Counted from the stretch's first letter, positions 1-6,438 are shown. The stretch: DNA of 6,488 bases from Shewanella sp. (GCA_004195335.1 SDWK01000294.1:1-6488), one strand, 5' to 3'. Numbers and translations are program-made. The notes: generated from the letters alone by a model not told the origin.

Positions 1-2
1 TC

Positions 3-242
3 ACTTACCTGAGTTTCAGTGTCTGTGATGACGACTTTGTTAAAAAACTCAGTGGCGCTAAGTTATCGCCTTTTAAGGTTAAATCTGTATCTAAGGGCAA
101 AAACAAGATCGATATAACATCATTTCTTGTTAGTCGTTCAGAAGTGATGGCAAATCGATTTTTGTTAAAATTAGCGGTCATATCTCCTTCGAATCTCAAT
201 AAGATAATCGATGTAGCGGTTAAAGGAAAACAAGCAAAATGA
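3..242 (+). CDS. C-terminal 79 residues of an unrecognised protein, 5' end outside the window
   Basis: An open frame runs from the window edge to a TGA at 240-242, giving 79 codons with no internal stop. The TGA overlaps the ATG of the receiver-EAL gene (ATGA at 239-242), which is the usual sign of translational coupling and the main reason to call this frame real. The reading frame on the opposite strand over the same bases has no such support. The visible part is basic, with about a dozen lysines, and alternates short hydrophobic stretches such as SFLVSR and FLLKLAVISP with polar segments, so it may be beta-rich. There is no clear transmembrane helix, and I see no motif that identifies a family. 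Because it is coupled to the signalling genes it may belong to the same pathway, but no function can be assigned from this fragment. Confidence 0.7.
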   Translation, partial: TYLSFSVCDDDFVKKLSGAKLSPFKVKSVSKGKNKIDITSFLVSRSEVMANRFLLKLAVISPSNLNKIIDVAVKGKQAK

Positions 243-1465
243 ACATTCTGATAGTGGATGATCAACGTTTTATTCGTGAATCAATTAAAGCGGATTTTGA
301 AAAGTTGGTAGAAAAACAACCGCTGCAATTTTATGAGGCTGATAGTGGCAATCAAGCGATTGATTTGCTTAAAAACAATGAAATCCCAGCCTCAGAACAA
401 TTTGATCTAGTGATCGCGGATCTTAAGATGAATAACGGCGATGGCCTGTCCATTATCAACCATATGGCAACTTGTCGTGACTGCAATGAACTCCCGTTGG
501 CCGTGGTTAGCAGCTCAGATGTTCGAACCTTGGAGTTGATCAGTAATATTACCGAAAGTTTCAACCTGAACTTGGTTGGCGTGTTTCAAAAGCCCGTGGA
601 TATTGGTCACCTGTTTACCTTGCTGACAGCCCTTAAATACAAGGCCCCTAAACAGGAGGCTAGATTAGTTGAGAGTATCGATGGAGTCACCTGTGAGCAT
701 ATTGGCTCCTTGCTCAATCAAGATAATCTGATTCTCTGCTATCAGCCAAAAGTCGATATCGGTGATCAGTCGATAGTGGGGTTCGAGGCTCTCTCAAGGT
801 TATGCATACAAGGTGATGGTTTCATCTATCCTGACCGCTTCATTCCTTTGATAAATAAGGCCGGATTGAATTGCCAGTTCTCACAACTAGTGTTAGATCA
901 GGCTATGACGCAATGGGAGTTATGTCCACAACTGCAGAAATACTCTCTTTCGGTCAATATTAGCGCCGAAGATCTACTTTCTGAAGATTTCATCAATTAC
1001 GTCATAGACAAAAAACGTCAACAGCCCAATGTTAATCTCATCTTGGAGTTAACGGAATCTCAGCAAACCATTGATCAAGATCTGGCTCTGAGATCCATCG
1101 CAAAATTGATCATTAACGACATCACGATCTCCTTAGATGACTTCGGTAAAAGCTATTCAACCTTCGAGCGCCTCGACCATATCCCATTCGATGAAATTAA
1201 GATCGATAAAGATTTTATTTCAGATCTGGACATAAATGCTAAACACCTGGCCATCGTTGAGTCGACCATAGCCCTAGCTAAGAAGCTTAAAGTTAAAGTG
1301 GTTGCCGAAGGGGTCGAAACATTAAGTGTACTGAATTTATTGAAACATTTAGGTTGTGAAATCGCACAAGGCTATTATTTCAGTCCCCCCATAGAAGGCC
1401 GTTATGTGACGGCCTGGGTAGACAGTTACGACTCACAAATAGGGAGTGTGTATGCAAATGGGTAA
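239..1465 (+). CDS. Response regulator with receiver (REC) and EAL domains, candidate c-di-GMP phosphodiesterase
   Basis: This 408-residue cytoplasmic protein joins an N-terminal receiver (about 1-130) to a C-terminal EAL domain (about 155-395), the architecture and length of RocR/PvrR-type regulators. The receiver is complete: acidic pair D7-D8, phospho-acceptor D61 in IADLKM, S91 and the K118-P119 switch. The EAL domain hydrolyses c-di-GMP to pGpG in active family members. Its metal and substrate residues look intact: QPK at 169-171, E183-A-L-S-R187, N240, E270 in ELTES, D300-D301, K321, E357 in AEGVE and Q377. One oddity is loop 6, where the usual DFGTGYSS reads DFGKSYST (301-308), so activity should not be taken for granted. 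The start at 239 has AAGGA at 223-227 and overlaps the preceding stop. There is no DNA-binding domain. D61 is the likely end point of the phosphorelay formed with the next two genes. Confidence 0.95.
   Translation: MNILIVDDQRFIRESIKADFEKLVEKQPLQFYEADSGNQAIDLLKNNEIPASEQFDLVIADLKMNNGDGLSIINHMATCRDCNELPLAVVSSSDVRTLELISNITESFNLNLVGVFQKPVDIGHLFTLLTALKYKAPKQEARLVESIDGVTCEHIGSLLNQDNLILCYQPKVDIGDQSIVGFEALSRLCIQGDGFIYPDRFIPLINKAGLNCQFSQLVLDQAMTQWELCPQLQKYSLSVNISAEDLLSEDFINYVIDKKRQQPNVNLILELTESQQTIDQDLALRSIAKLIINDITISLDDFGKSYSTFERLDHIPFDEIKIDKDFISDLDINAKHLAIVESTIALAKKLKVKVVAEGVETLSVLNLLKHLGCEIAQGYYFSPPIEGRYVTAWVDSYDSQIGSVYANG
1441..1446 (+). promoter_or_regulatory. Ribosome binding site that decides the Hpt start
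   Basis: AGGGAG lies 5 bases before ATG 1452, inside the last codons of the receiver-EAL gene. The longer GTG start at 1446 would use part of this site as its start codon, so ATG 1452 is preferred. Confidence 0.5.
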
Positions 1466-1760
1466 TCATTCCATTCATAACAAGATATTGTCATTTTTTG
1501 TCCACCAGCATGAAGAAAAGAAGCTATATCTGCTTGATGTACTTAGTGAAGAGTTAGACAGCTTATTTGCTCAGGCTCAAATGTTAGATGCTACCGAGGC
1601 GTCCGACATCTCGTCTGTGACCCATAAATTGAAGGGGATTTGTGGCTATTTAATGATCCAAAATGAGCCTGTTTTTCACGATACACAGAGTAAACTGGAA
1701 CTTCTTTTTATAATTTTAATGCTTCAAAATGAAATTAAGGTCGTTAAGTGTGAAATCTAG
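1452..1760 (+). CDS. Small histidine phosphotransfer (Hpt) protein, possibly lacking its last helix
   Basis: This small protein of about 102 residues carries the Hpt signature THKLKGICGYL, with the phospho-accepting histidine encoded at 1623-1625 (H58 from this start). The preceding helix-rich segment and the following FHDTQSKLE segment fit the Hpt four-helix bundle. Such proteins shuttle phosphate between a hybrid kinase's receiver and a response regulator, and both neighbours are exactly those partners; the kinase next door has no Hpt domain. I chose ATG 1452 because AGGGAG (1441-1446) lies 5 bases upstream. An in-frame GTG at 1446 sits inside that site, and ATG 1458 is also possible. The gene overlaps the EAL gene by 14 bp and runs past the putative kinase start at 1729. 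Only about 44 residues follow the histidine, against roughly 60 in classical Hpt domains, and the tail (LFIILMLQNEIKVVKCEI) is unusually hydrophobic and encoded by AT-rich DNA. Confidence 0.85.
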   Translation: MQMGNHSIHNKILSFFVHQHEEKKLYLLDVLSEELDSLFAQAQMLDATEASDISSVTHKLKGICGYLMIQNEPVFHDTQSKLELLFIILMLQNEIKVVKCEI

Positions 1761-3687
1761 TTCATCGGCCCTGCTCTGTATCATCATAGGTTTGTTAGCC
1801 ACCTTACTGGTCAATTTTACCCTGCTACACCACTTTTATAAAACGTCCGAAGATGACTATCAACGAGAAGCCGAGCTGCTGTTTAATTCGACACATGATA
1901 TGTTGCTGCAACATAAGATCATACTCAATGCATTGCGCTCCCTGTTCAACGCCTCCGCTATAGTCACAAAGGAGGAGTTTAATATTTTCTCCGAGGAGCT
2001 GTTAAAGATAAAGTCTGCCGTTGCATTTACACTGGACGATAATTACCAGGTTAAATACATATCTGATCCTGATTTTCAGTCCGAGATATTAGCCGGTAAG
2101 GGGCAGCTCAATAGCGACGGGAAGCTGGAATACCCGATGAAAGGCTTCTCTAGCATCATAATAAATATAAATGAGCAGAACATGCCGTATTTGGTGTATG
2201 CCATTTCACATCAGAGGGTGCAAGAAAGGTTAGACCAACATAAGGGGATCTGTGCCCAGATGATCATAGGTAGCACAGAGTTTAAAAATGCCTATTGCGA
2301 TAAAGTAAGCACTAATTGGTTAACCTCATTTTTTAAGTATCAAGGTGCAGATAATATCGACTTGCCCGAGTACAATAGAAACAACAGCATCTCAGCCTGG
2401 TCTATCGCCCCACTGGCCCAAATATATGAACTGTATCTGTTGGTGTTATTTATCACAGCAATGGGCGTGAGCTTATCGGCACTCCTGTATCTTAAAATTC
2501 GCAACCATATGCATCTCACTCAGATGACCATAGAGACCAAATCCAAGTTTGCCTTACTCTCGAGCATAAACCATGAGATCCGTACGCCAATCAATGCGGT
2601 GTTAGGCTACAGCCAAATGCTCAAAGACAGCGATTATTGTGACGTATCCGGACGAAACACCTTAGATAAGATCATCTGGTCGGCAAATCTGCTGAACAGC
2701 GTCGCAGAAAACACCCTGAATTTTTCTAAAGCCGAGGCGGGGCATCTGAGTTTAGACTATCGGGATGTTAATTTTCTCAGTGAGCTTAATGCCATTGATG
2801 ATTATTACAGAGCATTCAGTCAAACACATGAGAAACGTTTGGTCATGAAAGTGCAAGCCGGGATACCGGAATATATCGGCCTAGATAGCACAAAGTTTTT
2901 TCAGCTAGCCACTAACTTCATCAATAACGCCTTTAAATACAGCTACGGAAAGGAAGTGGTGTTCGATATCAGCCTAAAGTCTGTGTCCGGGCTCAATTTC
3001 GTTCGTGTGGCGGTGAAAGATACGGGTAAAGGCATGTCCGCCGAGTCGATGAAAGCCATTACTCATCCTTTCAATACCGATCCCAATATTAGGTCTATCA
3101 GTCAGTCAGGGATCGGCATCGGTCTCTATACCTGCAAGAAAGTGATTGAGGAGGTCGGTGGTAGCATACGAATACGCAGCAAGGAAAATAGAGGCACATT
3201 GGTGCTGTTTAGGTTCCCTTATCGCCAGGCTTCTTCTGAGTTTGTTTACAGTGAAAAGCAAGTCATGGCTTCAGATCTTTCTACATCAGATACCATGAGT
3301 GACATCAATAAGGCGAGGTATGCAAACAGCTCATTGTTGCTGGTGGATGATAATAGATTTAATTTGGAAGTATGCGGCAACATACTGGAGACTGCAGGGT
3401 TTGTGGTCAGTGCATTTCAAGATGAAGACGAGGCTTTCGATGCCTTTAAAGCATCCCAGCCTCAGGTAGTCATCATGGATTACCGACTAGCCAAATCCGA
3501 CGGGATCAGCTTAATAAAGGAGATGTTGCAAGCTCAGACAGATAAGGTTCACTATTTTATCTTATCGGCTAACGACAAGAGTGAGATCCCTAATGCCGAT
3601 AGTTATCCCGATATTACCTTCTTGCAAAAGCCCCTGAATATAGAGTTATTCTTACAGTTGATGGACCTTAAAGTTAAGTTGGCTTAA
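1729..3687 (+). CDS. Membrane hybrid sensor histidine kinase (CHASE-like sensor, HisKA, HATPase, receiver)
   Basis: This 652-residue inner-membrane sensor kinase has two membrane helices (about 13-35 and 232-255) that bracket a periplasmic domain. Its segment ALRSLFNAS...TKEEFNIFSEELL (68-92) resembles the start of a CHASE ligand-binding domain. Only about 27 residues separate helix 2 from the H box (H282-E283-I-R-T-P), so no HAMP or PAS domain is present. The ATP-binding domain is complete: N box N396/N400, G1 D431-T-G-K-G435 and G2 G461-I-G-I-G465-L. The C-terminal receiver has D540-D541, phospho-acceptor D584, S613 and K634-P635. With no Hpt domain of its own it should pass phosphate through the small Hpt protein encoded just upstream, and on to the receiver-EAL protein. 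The start is uncertain: ATG 1729 has no clear ribosome site, while GTG 1750 has TAAGG (1736-1740) nine bases upstream and would shorten the protein by 7 residues. The signal sensed is unknown. Confidence 0.94.
   Translation: MKLRSLSVKSSSSALLCIIIGLLATLLVNFTLLHHFYKTSEDDYQREAELLFNSTHDMLLQHKIILNALRSLFNASAIVTKEEFNIFSEELLKIKSAVAFTLDDNYQVKYISDPDFQSEILAGKGQLNSDGKLEYPMKGFSSIIININEQNMPYLVYAISHQRVQERLDQHKGICAQMIIGSTEFKNAYCDKVSTNWLTSFFKYQGADNIDLPEYNRNNSISAWSIAPLAQIYELYLLVLFITAMGVSLSALLYLKIRNHMHLTQMTIETKSKFALLSSINHEIRTPINAVLGYSQMLKDSDYCDVSGRNTLDKIIWSANLLNSVAENTLNFSKAEAGHLSLDYRDVNFLSELNAIDDYYRAFSQTHEKRLVMKVQAGIPEYIGLDSTKFFQLATNFINNAFKYSYGKEVVFDISLKSVSGLNFVRVAVKDTGKGMSAESMKAITHPFNTDPNIRSISQSGIGIGLYTCKKVIEEVGGSIRIRSKENRGTLVLFRFPYRQASSEFVYSEKQVMASDLSTSDTMSDINKARYANSSLLLVDDNRFNLEVCGNILETAGFVVSAFQDEDEAFDAFKASQPQVVIMDYRLAKSDGISLIKEMLQAQTDKVHYFILSANDKSEIPNADSYPDITFLQKPLNIELFLQLMDLKVKLA
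1736..1740 (+). promoter_or_regulatory. Possible ribosome binding site for a GTG start of the hybrid kinase
   Basis: TAAGG lies nine bases before an in-frame GTG at 1750. The bases before ATG 1729 (1709-1728) hold no purine-rich site. This favours translation from GTG 1750, which would also cut the overlap with the Hpt gene from 32 to 11 bp. Confidence 0.4.
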
Positions 3688-3706
3688 TAAGATATTTAAT
3701 CAACTA

Positions 3707-3753
3707 GGATAAGCCCGCTAATATTCCGAGCTTATCCATAGAAGCTAAGCGGG
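3707..3753. terminator. Inverted repeats between convergent operons, probable terminator
   Basis: The 70 bp between the two convergent operons holds two perfect inverted repeats. GGATAAGC (3707-3714) pairs with GCTTATCC (3730-3737) across a 15-base loop. CCCGCT (3714-3719) pairs with AGCGGG (3748-3753), and inside it AGCTT (3729-3733) can pair with AAGCT (3742-3746). The arms interleave, so the 8-bp hairpin and the nested CCCGCT structure compete. On the + strand the CCCGCT/AGCGGG stem is followed by only a weak T run (TAGTTT), and on the - strand there is no T tract. A terminator role is therefore inferred from position between two stop codons rather than from a textbook structure. Confidence 0.45.
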
Positions 3754-3757
3754 TAGT

Positions 3758-5653
3758 TTAAGTGAAATTATCGAAGGCAATGCGACTATCATCTACTTCT
3801 TTGGACTTGAGCAAGTCAATAGTCGAACTCATCATGGCTGATGGACCACAGAGGTAAAACTCAGTTTTATCCAGTGTCTTTTCAAACTCTGTGGCTAGAC
3901 CCTCTGCCAGATGGTCTTGCACGTATCCCGTGGCACCATGCCAATCTTGCTCAGGTCTGGAGAGTATCGGCAGATAATGAAAGTTTGGATACCTATCTGA
4001 CAGCTGTTGAAAGTGTTCACTGTAGATAAGGTCTACCTGACGGCGAGCACCAAAATAGAAATAGAGTTCCCGTGAACTGCTGTACTTAACCAATTGTTCC
4101 TCGATCAAGGCCTTTAACGGCGCCATCCCCGAACCCGCTCCAATCAATACCATAGGCTTACTGCTCACCGGTTTTGCATAAAACTCTTCGAATGGACCTA
4201 CCGCAAAGATCTTCTGACCCACGTCAAGGTTACAGATATAGCTTGAACCGACACCTGGGATCACTTCATTATTTGGGGCCGTGTGTATCTTAATCGTGAA
4301 AACCAGTTCATTTCCCGGTAACGGGATTGTCTCACCGACTTGTTTCTCCTCAGGCTGCTGCACAGCACTGTCGCAGGTGGCTAACGAATAATTGCGGCTG
4401 CATGAGTCATGCTCATATTCTCTATGCTCTACATCATGCCAGTGAGCCTTCAACGATTCGGGCAGTGCTGCCGGAATACTCAGGCCTTTAGATGCTGGAA
4501 TGAAAAATCGCATAAATGCGCCAGCTTTATATGTGATCGGCTTGCCATCGCAGACTCTGAAGCGTAATTGCTTAATGTAGGGGCTGATAAACTCGCTGCC
4601 GATCAGTACAAGCTCATACTTATTGGCCTGGGTGACATCATCGAGTTTTAGTTTCGCGATCTCGTCGCTGTAATGCTGACAGGCCAAACGGTAACCCGCT
4701 TCTAATTCCTTGGTTGAAAATTGATTTTTATCAGCAGAAGTCACTTTTACACTCGGGTCGACAACTATCTTACAGCGCCCGCAAGTCCCGCCACCGCCAC
4801 AAGTTGAGGGTAGGGCGATATCATGTTCAATGAGGCTATCCAGTAAATTCTCGTGGGCAGACATGGACAGCTCGCCCATGCTTCTAGAATGCTTATCAAA
4901 TACATCGACTTTGTGCTTACCCGCCAGGCCACCGCCCAAAAGAGAGCTGAGTTTATATTGGCCGTTGAATCCCAACTCTATGGTCCAGATAATCCCGGTA
5001 AAGGCAAAAAACAGGGTGAAAATGGCGAATACAATGATCTGAACATTGTTGAAGCTGCCCTCGCTGGTGTAATCCATAAAGTGCAGCATAAAGATAAAAT
5101 CAACGAATCGTTTATCATCGTTACTGTGTCCTATCAGTCGGCCGCTACCGGCATCGACATAGACACTGGTATTGAGGTCGTCATCGATATTAACCCGCCA
5201 TAACCTGTTTTGCTCCTTGGGAAAATCTTCACTCGGTTCTGTGAGTTTAACTGTGGATGCGACAGTTGCCGCCCCCTTATAGGACTCCAGCGCGATGGCG
5301 GTAGCTATGGTCTTAGTAATAAAAAACGGCTTGCCGGTGATGGCATCGACCAGTGAATAGCGATTCTTGAAATGACGGTATAACCCTTTCTCATGGATAA
5401 GCAGGTAATAGGGGTGAGAGAGCAAGGTTATCAGACTCATAGAGACGGTATTATCGTACTCCTTTAACACGGTTTTAGGCTCTTTAAGCCGCGGTAGATC
5501 AACGGCTGGGGTCTCGACCCTTTGCCTGTTTTGATTGCCCGTGGCTTTGTCATGATCCATAACGTTGAAATACAAACCTGTGCCAAGCCAGATGAGTAAC
5601 TGCAGACCCACCAGAAGAGATAACCACTTATGTAATGTTTTAATTACAGGCAT
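3758..5653 (-). CDS. PepSY membrane module fused to an NqrF-like 2Fe-2S / FAD / NAD(P)H reductase
   Basis: This 631-residue inner-membrane flavoprotein probably oxidises NADH or NADPH in the cytoplasm and passes electrons through FAD and a 2Fe-2S cluster to the membrane. Membrane helices at about 9-30 and 203-227 enclose a periplasmic PepSY-like domain (LVDAITGKPF 101-110; WRVNID at 152-157 and VYVDAGSGRLI at 164-174). A ferredoxin domain follows with C285-x5-C291-x2-C294 and C325. The FAD domain has R420-N-Y-S423, the nucleotide domain has G505-A-G-S-G509-M, and C602-G-P lies near the end. The segments PNNEVIPGVGSSYI and VGPFEEFYAK closely resemble NqrF of the Na+-pumping NADH:quinone reductase. 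However, NqrF is about 408 residues with one N-terminal helix, and here the PepSY module takes that place. No other nqr genes are present, so it is not NqrF itself. The start overlaps the upstream stop by one base (TAATG) behind AAGGAGG. The electron acceptor is unknown. Confidence 0.92.
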   Translation of the reverse strand: MPVIKTLHKWLSLLVGLQLLIWLGTGLYFNVMDHDKATGNQNRQRVETPAVDLPRLKEPKTVLKEYDNTVSMSLITLLSHPYYLLIHEKGLYRHFKNRYSLVDAITGKPFFITKTIATAIALESYKGAATVASTVKLTEPSEDFPKEQNRLWRVNIDDDLNTSVYVDAGSGRLIGHSNDDKRFVDFIFMLHFMDYTSEGSFNNVQIIVFAIFTLFFAFTGIIWTIELGFNGQYKLSSLLGGGLAGKHKVDVFDKHSRSMGELSMSAHENLLDSLIEHDIALPSTCGGGGTCGRCKIVVDPSVKVTSADKNQFSTKELEAGYRLACQHYSDEIAKLKLDDVTQANKYELVLIGSEFISPYIKQLRFRVCDGKPITYKAGAFMRFFIPASKGLSIPAALPESLKAHWHDVEHREYEHDSCSRNYSLATCDSAVQQPEEKQVGETIPLPGNELVFTIKIHTAPNNEVIPGVGSSYICNLDVGQKIFAVGPFEEFYAKPVSSKPMVLIGAGSGMAPLKALIEEQLVKYSSSRELYFYFGARRQVDLIYSEHFQQLSDRYPNFHYLPILSRPEQDWHGATGYVQDHLAEGLATEFEKTLDKTEFYLCGPSAMMSSTIDLLKSKEVDDSRIAFDNFT

Positions 5654-6408
5654 TAGTTGGCCTCCTTGCTAAACGGTTTCTTGCTCGCCGTTCCAAGTTC
5701 ATCGCTGTCATTTTCACCCTTGGCGTCCGCCTTAAAAACCCTGAAATAGGTTAAGACTAAACCCAATAGTGCAGCAATCAGAGAAAATAGCACAACCCAG
5801 AACAGCAACCAGTTACTGGGATCTTCCTCTTCATAATCCATCACATGCAGACTGAACATAGTGTCGAATGTTCGCCAAAATTCATGCCGCTTGGTCACTA
5901 ACTTGCCGCTGCGTGCGGAGACATAAATAGAAGGGCTTCCAAAGTCATCGAAGTTAATCCGCCAGGCTGGTAATACCCGAGCGCTTAACTCGAAAGGCGG
6001 ATTGTCGGTGATCAGCTCAACGTCGACGATATCCCCTGTGCCACTGTAATAATACTGTGCGGCAGTAACGGCCAGTTCTTCATCGAGTGGCGATATTTGC
6101 TGACCCGTACTGGCATCGATAAGGTATTGAGTATCCCGTTGTTTAAATCGATACACCTCTTTATTGATAAATAGACCGACTTCAATCTGTTCGGCATTAG
6201 GGTAGTGTTGAATTAACTCGAACAAGGAATAATTGATGTTATCGGGATTAACCTTGGCCTGATGGTTAACAACCAGGGAATCTCCATGAATATAGTCGAT
6301 ATTGAATATCACCATATAGGCACCGGAAACCGTCCAGATAACAAACTGCACACCCAAAAAGAGCATTAACCATCTGTGATATTTTCGACTTATTTTTAAT
6401 AAGTTCAT
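5653..6408 (-). CDS. PepSY-domain membrane protein, partner of the fused reductase
   Basis: This 251-residue inner-membrane protein has helices at about 12-34 and 200-222. Between them lies a periplasmic PepSY-like domain (YLIDASTGQQI 95-105; WRINFDD and IYVSARSGKLV at 149-171). It ends in a charged cytoplasmic tail. Its whole length matches the N-terminal 230 residues of the next gene: YHRWL against LHKWL before helix 1, AWRINFDD against LWRVNIDD, and SLHVMDYEEED against MLHFMDYTSEG before helix 2. H11 and H188 are shared with that paralogue (H8, H191) and sit at the membrane edges, where haem ligands would be expected in PepSY-type reductases. It carries no redox domain of its own. The start at 6408 has AAAGGA eight bases upstream. 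The gene is translationally coupled to the reductase, so the two products probably form a complex with four membrane helices. Confidence 0.88.
   Translation of the reverse strand: MNLLKISRKYHRWLMLFLGVQFVIWTVSGAYMVIFNIDYIHGDSLVVNHQAKVNPDNINYSLFELIQHYPNAEQIEVGLFINKEVYRFKQRDTQYLIDASTGQQISPLDEELAVTAAQYYYSGTGDIVDVELITDNPPFELSARVLPAWRINFDDFGSPSIYVSARSGKLVTKRHEFWRTFDTMFSLHVMDYEEEDPSNWLLFWVVLFSLIAALLGLVLTYFRVFKADAKGENDSDELGTASKKPFSKEAN
5661..5667 (-). promoter_or_regulatory. Perfect Shine-Dalgarno (AAGGAGG) for the PepSY-reductase fusion
   Basis: On the - strand AAGGAGG lies seven bases before the ATG at 5653, inside the last codons of the upstream PepSY gene. Together with the TAATG stop/start overlap this fixes the start and indicates coupled, strong translation of the reductase. 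Confidence 0.8.
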
Positions 6409-6416
6409 TATTATTG

Positions 6417-6422
6417 TCCTTT
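6417..6422 (-). promoter_or_regulatory. Ribosome binding site of the PepSY gene
   Basis: AAAGGA on the - strand lies eight bases before the ATG at 6408. It supports that start as the first codon of the operon. Confidence 0.6.
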
Positions 6423-6438
6423 GAAAAATTTTGTTGCA

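Noticed and set aside
5..265. Open frame of 86 codons on the - strand
   Set aside because: It lies opposite the + strand frame that ends in the ATGA overlap at 239-242 and also crosses the start of the receiver-EAL gene. It has no ribosome site or recognisable content.
1701..1732. Possible frameshift in the Hpt gene at the T-rich stretch
   Set aside because: A -1 shift would end at TGA 1730-1732, overlapping ATG 1729 in the tidy ATGA style seen at 239. But the product would be even shorter and would not restore the missing Hpt helix, so there is no positive support for a shift.
4830..5203. Two overlapping open frames on the + strand
   Set aside because: Both lie antisense to the PepSY-reductase gene, whose protein is clearly recognisable there (second membrane helix to ferredoxin start). 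They are shadows of that gene.
3758..5653. Calling the reductase the NqrF subunit of the Na+-pumping NADH:quinone reductase
   Set aside because: The Fe-S, FAD and NAD(P)H domains match NqrF, but the N-terminus is a PepSY module, the protein is over 200 residues longer, and no nqrA-E genes are alongside.
5653..6408. Calling the PepSY pair a siderophore reductase (FoxB type)
   Set aside because: Each protein has only two membrane helices and the window shows no siderophore receptor, transporter or Fur site. Only the general PepSY membrane-reductase link can be supported.
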